Under the pieces are notes generated by a model. The model made no database searches. It worked only from the letters and a program-made list of their open reading frames with translations, and was not told the origin of the DNA. This document shows, piece after piece, positions 55,787 to 64,000 of a stretch of DNA of 64,000 nucleotides (positions within the stretch are counted from its first letter, which is position 1; each line of letters starts with the position of its first letter). Made by a program: the position numbers and the translations under genes. The DNA lies in contig JADJRL010000003.1 in assembly GCA_016712225.1 (NCBI GenBank), positions 1,625,501 to 1,689,500 of the forward strand, written 5' to 3'. The stretch comes from Candidatus Defluviibacterium haderslevense. GTDB lineage: Bacteria; Bacteroidota; Bacteroidia; Chitinophagales; Saprospiraceae.

Positions 55787-56116
55787 ATGAATCATATACC
55801 TTCAATTATACAAACAATACCATTAACACATTATATTATTTTAAGTACCATGTTATTTGTAGTTGGTCTGGTTGGTGTGATGGTCCGTAAAAATATAATT
55901 ATTGTATTTATGTGTATTGAGATTATGCTAAATGCAGTCAACTTAATGTTTGTAGCTGCATCGATATATTATAGTAATACAGCAGGTCAAATTATGGTAT
56001 TTTTTACTATGGCAGTTGCAGCAGCTGAAGTATCTGTTGGATTAGCTATAATTGTAATGGTATATAAAAATTTAAAAACAACTAATATTGACATGTTTAA
56101 CCGTTTAAAAGGTTAA
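55787..56116 (+). CDS. nuoK: NADH-quinone oxidoreductase subunit K
   Basis: Small three-helix subunit. Key acidic helices IEIMLNAVNLMF and AAAEVSVGLAIIVMVY are visible. 109 residues, normal. Confidence 0.97.
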   Translation: MNHIPSIIQTIPLTHYIILSTMLFVVGLVGVMVRKNIIIVFMCIEIMLNAVNLMFVAASIYYSNTAGQIMVFFTMAVAAAEVSVGLAIIVMVYKNLKTTNIDMFNRLKG

Positions 56117-56150
56117 ATAAACAATATTATACAATTAGAATAAAATAGAA

Positions 56151-58028
56151 ATGGATCCAAATTTTATCATACCGCTGATTATATGGCCACCACTTATTGG
56201 ATTTTTAATAAATGGTATATTCGGTACGCTAATCAATAAGCGCATAGTAACGTTTATTGCTATAGTAATGCCATTATTGAGTTTAGTTGGAACTTTTTTA
56301 GCTTACACTTATTTTGATAATCCATATAATTATAAATTGTATCAGTGGTTTGATATAGAAAAAGAACTCTATGTCAATTTTGGGTTTTATATAGATCATT
56401 TGACCATTATCATGTTATTTATAATAACAGGTGTTGGAACTTTAATCCATGTTTATTCTGGAGGATATATGCATGATGATAAAGGTTTTGCAAGGTTCAT
56501 GTCTTATATGAATTTATTTTTATTTGCAATGATTTTATTAGTTACTGCATCTAATATCATGATATTATTTGTGGGTTGGGAAGGTGTTGGTTTATGTTCC
56601 TTTTTATTGATAGGTTTTTGGTTTAAAAATGTGGATTATAACAAAGCTGCTCGAAAAGCTTTTGTTATGAATAGGATTGGTGATTTAGGATTTTTAATTG
56701 GGGTATTTTTAATTGCATTTACTTTTGATACTTTAGATATACAATCTATACTTTTTAAATTAGCAGAGACTAAAATTAATGACCCAAACATTATTTTGAT
56801 TACTATTTGTTTGTTCATTGGTGCAGTAGGAAAATCAGCTCAGATTCCTTTATTTACGTGGTTGCCCGATGCCATGGCGGGTCCAACACCTGTGTCGGCA
56901 TTAATTCATGCCGCAACTATGGTTACTGCCGGAATTTATTTAATCAGTAGAATGCATGGTTTATTTGAGTTGGTTCCTTTAACTAATACAATCATTTCAA
57001 GCATTGGATTAGCTACAGCTTTAGTTGCAGCAACTATAGCGTTAAAACAGAATGATATCAAGAAAGTATTGGCTTATTCTACAGTAAGTCAATTGGGTTA
57101 TATGGTTGTTGCATTAGGATGTGGTGCATATATTACAGCCATCTTTCATGTAATGACACATGCATTTTTCAAAGCATTGCTGTTCTTAAGTGCAGGAAGT
57201 GTAATTCATGGATTACATGGTGAACAAGATATTCAAAATATGGGGGGGCTACGGTCTAAAATGAAATGGACGCACCTTGTTTTTTTAATTGGAACTTTGG
57301 CTATTGTAGGATGTCCACCATTAGCTGGATTCTTTTCAAAAGATGAAATATTGGCGAAAGCTTATAGTTCTAATTTTTGGTTATTTTTTGGTTTAGCCTG
57401 CGCATCAGTATGTACAGCGTGGTATATGTTTAGAATTTATTTTGCAACCTTTTTTGGGTCATTCAGAGGAAGTGAGCAAAAATGGGAAAAGGTGCATGAA
57501 TCACCTGCAATTATGTTAGTTCCGCTTTTTGTATTGGCATTATTTTCTATAATAGGGGGCTTTTTCGGTATGCCAGAAATTATGCATCAAACACATTTCA
57601 TAGGTTCATATTTATCGACCGTAATCAAAGAACCTAAGCATGAAATTTCACATTTTTTTGAATATAGTCTTTGGGCAACAACAATATTAGTGTTAGCAAT
57701 AATTTCATGGATTACTTATAAACGATACGGGAATGCTACAGAACAGACTTTTAATAAAATTCCTAATAGTATAGGTTTGTTTTTGAGTAAGAAATATTAT
57801 TTAGATGAAATTTATGATTTCATTATTGTACGACCATTGAAATTTATCGGTACTTGGTTTAAAGATGTATTTGAGTTCAAGTTTGTACGAAGGGTTGTGT
57901 ATTCACCAGGTTTCATTCTCAATCAAGGTAGTGTAGGTTTAAAGTCGTTTCAATCCGGTAATATCAGTTGGTATATAATAAGTATGATTATTGGATTGAT
58001 CGCATTTTTTCTTCTTTTTTTGAAATAA
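56151..58028 (+). CDS. nuoL: NADH-quinone oxidoreductase subunit L
   Basis: Antiporter-like proton channel with about 15-16 hydrophobic segments and a C-terminal lateral helix region. GWEGVGLCSFLLIGFW, PLFTWLPDAMAGPTPVSALI, HAATMVTAGIYL and HAFFKALLFLSAGSVIH are typical. 625 residues. Confidence 0.98.
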   Translation: MDPNFIIPLIIWPPLIGFLINGIFGTLINKRIVTFIAIVMPLLSLVGTFLAYTYFDNPYNYKLYQWFDIEKELYVNFGFYIDHLTIIMLFIITGVGTLIHVYSGGYMHDDKGFARFMSYMNLFLFAMILLVTASNIMILFVGWEGVGLCSFLLIGFWFKNVDYNKAARKAFVMNRIGDLGFLIGVFLIAFTFDTLDIQSILFKLAETKINDPNIILITICLFIGAVGKSAQIPLFTWLPDAMAGPTPVSALIHAATMVTAGIYLISRMHGLFELVPLTNTIISSIGLATALVAATIALKQNDIKKVLAYSTVSQLGYMVVALGCGAYITAIFHVMTHAFFKALLFLSAGSVIHGLHGEQDIQNMGGLRSKMKWTHLVFLIGTLAIVGCPPLAGFFSKDEILAKAYSSNFWLFFGLACASVCTAWYMFRIYFATFFGSFRGSEQKWEKVHESPAIMLVPLFVLALFSIIGGFFGMPEIMHQTHFIGSYLSTVIKEPKHEISHFFEYSLWATTILVLAIISWITYKRYGNATEQTFNKIPNSIGLFLSKKYYLDEIYDFIIVRPLKFIGTWFKDVFEFKFVRRVVYSPGFILNQGSVGLKSFQSGNISWYIISMIIGLIAFFLLFLK

Positions 58029-58039
58029 ATTATTGAACT

Positions 58040-59491
58040 ATGTATTCCGTATTAATTCTAATTTTAATTCCTCTGATCAGTTCAATTCTAGCATTTGTTT
58101 CAAGTAAAAAATGGGCTGGGATTATTGCAGTTGGTGCAAGTTTAATCAGTCTATTTTATTTTTTGATTCTTATTAGTGGTTTCAATGCTATGCACGAGAT
58201 GACTAATAATGATAGCTTTAAATGGATACCGGGAACAAGTATTACTTTCCATGTGGGAATGGATGCATCAAGCATTATAATGAGTTTATTAACTTTATTG
58301 GTAATACCACTAAGTTTAATTGCAACATTTACAAAGAAGGAGGAAAAAAAATCATCCTATTATGGATTGATGTTATTGACATTGTCAGCGCTTTTAGGCT
58401 TTTTTAGTGCGCAGAATCCATTGACGTTTTATTTGTTTTTTGAAATTACCTTGATTCCTATTTATTTCATTGTTTTAATGTATGGAGGTGTAGAAAGAAA
58501 GAAGGCGGTATTTGAGTTTTTTATTTATACCGTTTTTGGTAGTTTGATCATGTTAGGAGGTCTAATTTTTATGCATTATAAATTAGGAGCAAATCAGATT
58601 TTGGATTGGTCTAATTTATATTATTTCACATTTGATTTAAACACTCAATATTGGATTTTTGCCGCGCTGTTTATTGCATTTGCCATTAAATCACCACTTT
58701 TTCCGTTTCATAGTTGGCAAGTAAAACTCTATTCACAAGCAGATCGCCAAACAATGATGGTTATTGCAGGTATTTTGTCAAAAATGGGTGTATATGGTTT
58801 ATTGAGATTTAATTTTGTTTTTCCTGATGCGCTTCAACAATTAAGTCCATATCTAATCCCGTTATGTATTTTTGGAGTAATTTATGGGGCATTGATTGCA
58901 TGGAGACAAACAGATATAACCAAATTGCTAGCATACTCATCATTATCGCATCTTGGTCTAATTACAGCAGCTATATTAAGTAATGATATTACAGCTCAAC
59001 AAGGAAGTTTATTCCAAATGTTTTCTCATGGATTGGTTGCTGCAGCATTATTTTTTGTTGCCGATGTTTTAATACAAAGAACAGACGAACAATCAATAAT
59101 GGCAAGTTCAGGATTAGCTAAAGATAACCCAAGAATTGCAGTTTATTTTTTCATTATTGTTTTAGCATCAATAGGACTTCCTATGACGAGTGGGTTTGTA
59201 GGTGAATTTTATATGTTGTGGGGGATGACAAAAGTTAATATTTGGTATGGCGTACTTGGTGGATTGACCATAATATTAAGTGCTATATACATGCTGAGGT
59301 TTTATCAAAAATCAATGTTTGGTGAAGCTATTGGAAATAATAAGATTAGTTTACCATTGAGATTGAATGAAGAATATGTTTTTATTATAGTTGTAATACT
59401 TGTTATTTCATTGGGTGTTTTTCCTAAAACCTGGATTGATCTATCAAAGTTTGCAGTAAGCCAATTTATTAACGTAAAAAGTAATCAATAA
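58040..59491 (+). CDS. nuoM: NADH-quinone oxidoreductase subunit M
   Basis: Second antiporter-like subunit, 483 residues and about 14 hydrophobic segments. FFEITLIPIYFIVLMYGG, KSPLFPFHSWQVKLY (where most NuoM have LPxAH) and YSSLSHLG are the family marks. The variation FPFHSWQ is seen in other Bacteroidota NuoM, as far as I can judge from family memory. Confidence 0.95.
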   Translation: MYSVLILILIPLISSILAFVSSKKWAGIIAVGASLISLFYFLILISGFNAMHEMTNNDSFKWIPGTSITFHVGMDASSIIMSLLTLLVIPLSLIATFTKKEEKKSSYYGLMLLTLSALLGFFSAQNPLTFYLFFEITLIPIYFIVLMYGGVERKKAVFEFFIYTVFGSLIMLGGLIFMHYKLGANQILDWSNLYYFTFDLNTQYWIFAALFIAFAIKSPLFPFHSWQVKLYSQADRQTMMVIAGILSKMGVYGLLRFNFVFPDALQQLSPYLIPLCIFGVIYGALIAWRQTDITKLLAYSSLSHLGLITAAILSNDITAQQGSLFQMFSHGLVAAALFFVADVLIQRTDEQSIMASSGLAKDNPRIAVYFFIIVLASIGLPMTSGFVGEFYMLWGMTKVNIWYGVLGGLTIILSAIYMLRFYQKSMFGEAIGNNKISLPLRLNEEYVFIIVVILVISLGVFPKTWIDLSKFAVSQFINVKSNQ

Positions 59492-59494
59492 TTC

Positions 59495-60856
59495 ATGCTA
59501 TCGATCGTCATTTTAACCATAGTCGCAACCATTACGTTATATCTTGGATTTCAAAAGCAGCGTGGGCTGATCATTCCATTTGGTTTATTAGGTTTAATAT
59601 TCTCTGTATTTTGTTTAGTTAATAATGTACAATTATGGAATGAATGGATGCAAGGGTTGATGAGTGTGGATTCCATTTCAAAGACCCTATCAATTATTAT
59701 TTTAGTTGCAGCGATTTTTATTTTGCCCTTTTTTAATTTATTTAATAAAAGAGGAAATGAAGAAGTTGGAGATGTTACGGGATTGTTTCTTTTTTCATTG
59801 GTGGGAATCATCATGATGGTATCCTATAGAGATATGATTATACTGTTCCTGGGTGTGGAAATAGTATCAATTGCAATGTATATATTGGCAGGTGCAGATA
59901 GACGAAAATTGAGTTCAAATGAAGCTTCTCTTAAATATTTTATAATGGGAGCTTTTGGTAGTGCTATTTTATTGTTTGGTATTGCTTTGTTTTATGTATC
60001 GACAGGAACGATGAATTTAGATAAACTCACCAATATTAACTTTTCATCTTTATCCCAATTGAGTGTTCTCATTATTTTTTGTGGATTGGCATTTAAAGTT
60101 GCTTTAGTTCCGTTTCATTTTTGGGCTCCAGATGTTTATGAAGGTACCCCAACCATCTACACAGGAATTATGGCTACTATTGTTAAAATTGGCGCCTTTG
60201 GAGCTTTGTATCAATTTATAACTTTGGGAAGTGGATTTATACCATCATGGATGTTTTGGTTAATTAGCTTAATTGCCTTGGCTTCGATGTTATTAGGAAA
60301 TATTATGGCCCTTGGTCAAACAAGCATGAAACGACTACTCGCATATTCCAGTATTGTTCAAGCCGGATTTATTGTTATTGGATTTATTAATATTACGCCT
60401 CAAAATGCATGGCAAGTAATTTATTATTTAGTGGCTTATACTTTAGCATCCTTGGTCTGTTTCTTTTCAATTCATTTTATTGAAGAGCAAAAAGGAACTG
60501 ATCAAATAAGTGCTGCAGAGAATTTATATTCGGAAAATCCTTTTTTGGCCATTGTTTTTAGTATAGCTTTAATTTCCCTTGGGGGTATTCCATTAACAGC
60601 AGGTTTTATGGCGAAATTTTTTATATTGAACAACGCAGCATATAACAATTCCATTACGTTAGTGGTAATAGCATTAGTTTTAGCGGTGGTATCCATGTAT
60701 TATTATTTTAGATTGATCAATATGATGTTTACCAACAAAATCAATGCTATTAATTGGAATATAGGATGGATGTATCAATTTTTGTTTGTAATCTTATCAG
60801 TTTTGACAATTGCATTCGGGACCATGCCAACGTTATTAGTGGATTGGCTAAAATAA
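59495..60856 (+). CDS. nuoN: NADH-quinone oxidoreductase subunit N
   Basis: Third antiporter-like subunit, 453 residues. GVEIVSIAMYILAG, KVALVPFHFWAPDVYEGTPT and LLAYSSIVQAGFIVIG identify NuoN. Last gene of the complex I operon, 3 bp after nuoM. Confidence 0.97.
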   Translation: MLSIVILTIVATITLYLGFQKQRGLIIPFGLLGLIFSVFCLVNNVQLWNEWMQGLMSVDSISKTLSIIILVAAIFILPFFNLFNKRGNEEVGDVTGLFLFSLVGIIMMVSYRDMIILFLGVEIVSIAMYILAGADRRKLSSNEASLKYFIMGAFGSAILLFGIALFYVSTGTMNLDKLTNINFSSLSQLSVLIIFCGLAFKVALVPFHFWAPDVYEGTPTIYTGIMATIVKIGAFGALYQFITLGSGFIPSWMFWLISLIALASMLLGNIMALGQTSMKRLLAYSSIVQAGFIVIGFINITPQNAWQVIYYLVAYTLASLVCFFSIHFIEEQKGTDQISAAENLYSENPFLAIVFSIALISLGGIPLTAGFMAKFFILNNAAYNNSITLVVIALVLAVVSMYYYFRLINMMFTNKINAINWNIGWMYQFLFVILSVLTIAFGTMPTLLVDWLK

Positions 60857-60890
60857 CTCAATGGACAAGTCAGCAACTTAACTTAATCTC

Positions 60891-61910
60891 ATGATTCTTA
60901 TGCAGATTCGACTTGGAGTACTTCTTTTTTTTTACTTTTGTTTAATAGCATGCAAATCTGATCAACAAAAAATTCTGAGTACTCATTTTTCCAATGATTA
61001 TGACACGCTGGAAGTTTTGAATCATCGTATTTTTGAGCATTCAAATTCGGATTCACTTTATATAGATAGAGCAAAATTTTATTTTGAAAACGAAAAATTT
61101 GATTCTGCCATTGTCGATATTAAACAGGCAATATATTTAAACCCAAAACAAGCGAATTATTACTTCTATTTATCAGATGCCTATTTGATGGCATATGATT
61201 CTAAAAAAGCATTGGCTATTTTAGATACAGCCATCGTTGAATTTCCAGAATATATTCCAGTTTTTTTAAAGAAAGCCAAACTTCAGCTTATTTTGAAATC
61301 GCATATGAATGCTATTGCAACTTTGGACAGAGTTTTTATTTTAGATCCACAGAATGCTGACGGGTACTACTTAGCAGGTCATATATTATCTGAAATGGGA
61401 GATACTGGTCGTGCTATAAATAGTTACCAAAAAGCGGTAGATTTGAATCCGGATTTAAGAGAAGCATGGATTCAATTGGGAGATGTTATGACTTCTTTAA
61501 ATAATCCACTTGCCTTAAGATATTATGAAAATGCAATTCGATTGGATACTTCGGATATTGAAACCTTGCATAACCGGGCATATGCGTTGCAGAAATTTGG
61601 AAAATTAAACGAAGCGATATTTGAATATAAATCAAATATTAGCCATTTTCCGAATTATGAATTAAGCTATTATAATTTGGCATTATTATATTCAAAATCT
61701 GATTCTAATGACCTCGCAATTACATACTTTACCGATGCGATTAAATTAAATGATCAAGAAGCCAGTTCCTATTATCATAGGGGTAGGTGTTATGAAAAAT
61801 TATTGAAAAAAACTGAAGCTTTAGTGGACTATAGGAAAGCTATTGAATTAGATCAAAATTATACTGAAGCCAAAAAAAGTTTGAGTCGATTGGAAAAACA
61901 GAATAATTGA
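60891..61910 (+). CDS. TPR-repeat lipoprotein
   Basis: 339 residues. Lipobox LIAC (Cys21 counting from 60891; an ATG at 60900 is an alternative start). The rest is at least seven tetratricopeptide repeats, such as ANYYFYLSDAYLMAYDSKKA and GRAINSYQKAVDLNPDLREA. Probably a periplasmic-facing scaffold. It follows nuoN by 34 bp and could be read through from the nuo operon, though no link in function is evident. Convergent with uvrC. Confidence 0.82.
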   Translation: MILMQIRLGVLLFFYFCLIACKSDQQKILSTHFSNDYDTLEVLNHRIFEHSNSDSLYIDRAKFYFENEKFDSAIVDIKQAIYLNPKQANYYFYLSDAYLMAYDSKKALAILDTAIVEFPEYIPVFLKKAKLQLILKSHMNAIATLDRVFILDPQNADGYYLAGHILSEMGDTGRAINSYQKAVDLNPDLREAWIQLGDVMTSLNNPLALRYYENAIRLDTSDIETLHNRAYALQKFGKLNEAIFEYKSNISHFPNYELSYYNLALLYSKSDSNDLAITYFTDAIKLNDQEASSYYHRGRCYEKLLKKTEALVDYRKAIELDQNYTEAKKSLSRLEKQNN

Positions 61911-61917
61911 ATACTTA

Positions 61918-63726
61918 TTAATCTGATTTGTGATTGAAAAATTCAATTAATTTTTGTGCCATACTTGCACCAACAATCGCAGTTATATCTTCCATTGTAC
62001 TTGTTTTGATATTTGATACGCTACCAAAATGGCTTAGTAATTTTTTAGTTGATTTAGTACCAATTCCCTTTATTTGATCAAGTTCAGAAGTAATCATTGA
62101 TTTCGATCTTTTTAAGCGATGAAATGTAATTCCAAATCTATGGGCTTCATTTCTAAGTTGTTGAATAAGTTTTAGAGATTCGGATTTTTTATTTATATGT
62201 AAGGGAACTGGATCATCAGGAAAATAAATTTCTTCAAGTTTTTTTGCTATTCCTATAACTGTAAATTGATTTCTTAATTGGAGTTCATCTATGGCTTTCA
62301 TGGCTGAAGATAATTGACCTTTGCCGCCATCGATAATGATTAACTGTGGAAAGGTTTGTCCTTCATCTTTTAATCTTTTATATCTTCTGTAAATAACTTC
62401 TTCCATAGACGCAAAGTCGTTTGGTCCAACAACCGTTTTAATATTATAATGCCGATAATCCTTCTTGGATGGTTTGGCATTTTTGAATACTACACAAGCA
62501 GAAACTGGATTTGTACCTTGTATATTAGAATTATCAAAACACTCAATATGCAATGGAATGCTAGTCATACTTAATTCTGTTTTAAGTGTTGTAAGAATTC
62601 GTTCTGCAGGAGATTGTTTTGCAGTTTTATTCATTGCCTCACGTTTTTTCTGCATTAAAAAATACTGTGCATTTTTTTGTGAAAGATCTAATAGTTTTTT
62701 CTTGTCTCCACGTAATGGTACTGTAATGCTTACCTGATTTTCTATGGTTTCAACTTGCATTGGAACAATAATTTCGGGAGCTATACTATTGAATTGTTCC
62801 CGTATTTTTTGAATGGCTAGAGTTAAAATTTTGGCAAGATCATCATCAAGATTTTTTGTTGCTTCAATGGTAATGGTTTGATTAATGGCGCCTTGAATAA
62901 CTTTCATAAAGTTTATATAAACGGTTTCATCATCACTTGCAACCGAAAAGACATCTACGTCCTGTATGGTATGACTTACTACTGTAGATTTACTCTGATA
63001 ATCTTCAAAAGCTGATAATTTTAATTTCCATAATTGAGCCTTTTCAAAATCAAGAGTCTCAGCATATTTATTCATCTGAAATTTGATGAATTCCTTTACG
63101 GGTTTAAAATGCCCTTTTAAAATATTTTTTATTTGAAAAATGCGCTCATTATATTGAATTTCAGATTCGAAATGTTCACATGGTCCCATGCAGTTTTTAA
63201 TATGATATTCTAAACATACTTTATATTTATTTTTTGCAATTAGATTGGGATTTAAATTTAATGCGCATGATCTTAATGGAAATAAACCTTTAATCAATTC
63301 CAAAATAACTTCAGTTCTAAATTTAGATGTGTAAGGCCCAAAATAGACACTACCATCTTTAATTATTTTTCTTGTGAATAGGACTCTAGGAAATGGTTCA
63401 TTTTTTATACAAATGTAACTGTATGTCTTACCATCCTTCAACATAACATTGTATCGAGGTTGGTTCTTTTTTATTAATGTGGCCTCGAGAAGTAGTGCAT
63501 CATGTTCTGTTTCGACTATTGTAAATTCAATTTTATGTGCTGATTTTGTTAAGGCTTTTGTTTTGCCGGTTATGTATTTTTTATCTCCAAAATAAGAGTT
63601 TAACCTGTTTTTTAAATTCTTTGCTTTTCCAACGTATAATATCACACCTTTAGAATCCAGAAATCTATAAACACCAGGTTCAGTTGTTATTCCAGTTGCA
63701 AAGAGTTTGAATTCTTCATAAGTCAT
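61918..63726 (-). CDS. uvrC: UvrABC system protein C
   Basis: Excision nuclease that cuts on both sides of DNA damage. N-terminal GIY-YIG nuclease GVYRFLDSKGVILYVGKAKN, UvrB-binding UVR helix pair (about 205-240), RNase H-like C-terminal nuclease with IECFDNSNIQG and IIDGGKGQLSSAM, and a helix-hairpin-helix end IKGIGTKSTKKLLSHFG. The 602 residues are complete. Convergent with the TPR lipoprotein with only 7 bp between stops. Confidence 0.97.
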   Translation of the reverse strand: MTYEEFKLFATGITTEPGVYRFLDSKGVILYVGKAKNLKNRLNSYFGDKKYITGKTKALTKSAHKIEFTIVETEHDALLLEATLIKKNQPRYNVMLKDGKTYSYICIKNEPFPRVLFTRKIIKDGSVYFGPYTSKFRTEVILELIKGLFPLRSCALNLNPNLIAKNKYKVCLEYHIKNCMGPCEHFESEIQYNERIFQIKNILKGHFKPVKEFIKFQMNKYAETLDFEKAQLWKLKLSAFEDYQSKSTVVSHTIQDVDVFSVASDDETVYINFMKVIQGAINQTITIEATKNLDDDLAKILTLAIQKIREQFNSIAPEIIVPMQVETIENQVSITVPLRGDKKKLLDLSQKNAQYFLMQKKREAMNKTAKQSPAERILTTLKTELSMTSIPLHIECFDNSNIQGTNPVSACVVFKNAKPSKKDYRHYNIKTVVGPNDFASMEEVIYRRYKRLKDEGQTFPQLIIIDGGKGQLSSAMKAIDELQLRNQFTVIGIAKKLEEIYFPDDPVPLHINKKSESLKLIQQLRNEAHRFGITFHRLKRSKSMITSELDQIKGIGTKSTKKLLSHFGSVSNIKTSTMEDITAIVGASMAQKLIEFFNHKSD

Positions 63727-63756
63727 TGTATACCAATTTTAAAAAAAATGTAAGCG

Positions 63757-64000
63757 CTAGTCTTTTGGAAAAGGTATAGAATTGGAATTCACTATATTCC
63801 AATTTTTGTAAGCAAAAAGTCTTTTATTTTTTAACAGTAATTTTTCTATTTTTGCAATCAATTTATATTTCCATTTTTCATGTTTCATTAATTCGCGGTT
63901 AAGTTTGAATTTATTATTGTAGTGTAATTCTGAATTCCAGTTCATTTTTCCAATAAACGAAAACATTACTTTAGGGTGTGTTTCTTGAAAAATATCTAGT
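63757..64000 (-). CDS. Unknown gene, C-terminal part (5' end outside window)
   Basis: An open minus-strand frame that continues to the window edge (an ATG at 63966 is probably internal). About 80 residues are visible, rich in Lys, Asn and aromatic residues, e.g. MKHEKWKYKLIAKIEKLLLK. No family recognised. It lies 30 bp upstream of uvrC on the same strand. Confidence 0.5.
   Translation of the reverse strand, partial: LDIFQETHPKVMFSFIGKMNWNSELHYNNKFKLNRELMKHEKWKYKLIAKIEKLLLKNKRLFAYKNWNIVNSNSIPFPKD

Noticed and set aside
1..64000. tRNA or rRNA genes
   Set aside because: No cloverleaf-like or rRNA-like sequence was noticed by eye; a tRNA scan was not possible, so a missed tRNA cannot be excluded.

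Overview
The window is AT-rich and gene-dense, from a Bacteroidota chromosome. A lineage near Saprospiria is my guess. The evidence is a gliding-motility lipoprotein (GldH) beside dnaJ, sdhC and sdhA of the Bacteroidota di-haem type, a short NuoG, a TPR/DUF4292/EnvC-like operon, a TonB-dependent receptor paired with a lipoprotein, and promoters of the Bacteroidota sigma-A type (TTTG, about 20 bp, TAnnTTTG). I saw no tRNA, rRNA, CRISPR array or prophage.

Layout. 1-12 kb: the end of a peptide transporter, a flavin reductase, a thioredoxin-like protein, grpE-dnaJ-gldH, an alkaline phosphatase, dprA, a membrane TPR protein, an RRM protein and a DEAD-box helicase. 12.1-18.1 kb: the most unusual part, four tandem copies of a two-gene cassette of small membrane-anchored proteins that I cannot assign to any family. 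Each copy has its own promoter. 18.1-19.3 kb: a REP-associated tyrosine transposase (RAYT) gene with REP-like palindromes on both sides. 19.3-22.0 kb: sdhC-sdhA, with no sdhB where it would normally follow. 22.2-25.0 kb: a tightly overlapping operon (SDR, nitroreductase, WD40, dCTP deaminase-like). 25.1-28.5 kb: a His/Cys-rich small protein, a lipoprotein and a TonB receptor that look like a metal-uptake module. 28.6-38 kb: a polytopic membrane protein, a gene-poor stretch with possible gene remnants, arsR-arsM with a palindromic operator, an HD hydrolase, a YitT protein, a bacilliredoxin, rfbA and a type II NADH dehydrogenase. 38-44 kb: membrane hydrolase, unknown gene, rnc, fabF, acpP, and divergent pyk. 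44.2-47.8 kb: TPR, DUF4292 and EnvC-like envelope genes. 48.1-60.9 kb: a complete 14-gene nuoA-N operon for respiratory complex I. 60.9-64 kb: a TPR lipoprotein, uvrC and a partial unknown gene.

How the genes work together. Complex I, NDH-2 and succinate dehydrogenase all feed electrons to the quinone pool (menaquinone is usual for the phylum), so the window holds three respiratory entry points. The acpP-fabF and rnc genes form a lipid/RNA housekeeping block. The cassette array, the REP/RAYT block and the missing sdhB are adjacent, which suggests one rearranged, accessory stretch set between conserved neighbours.
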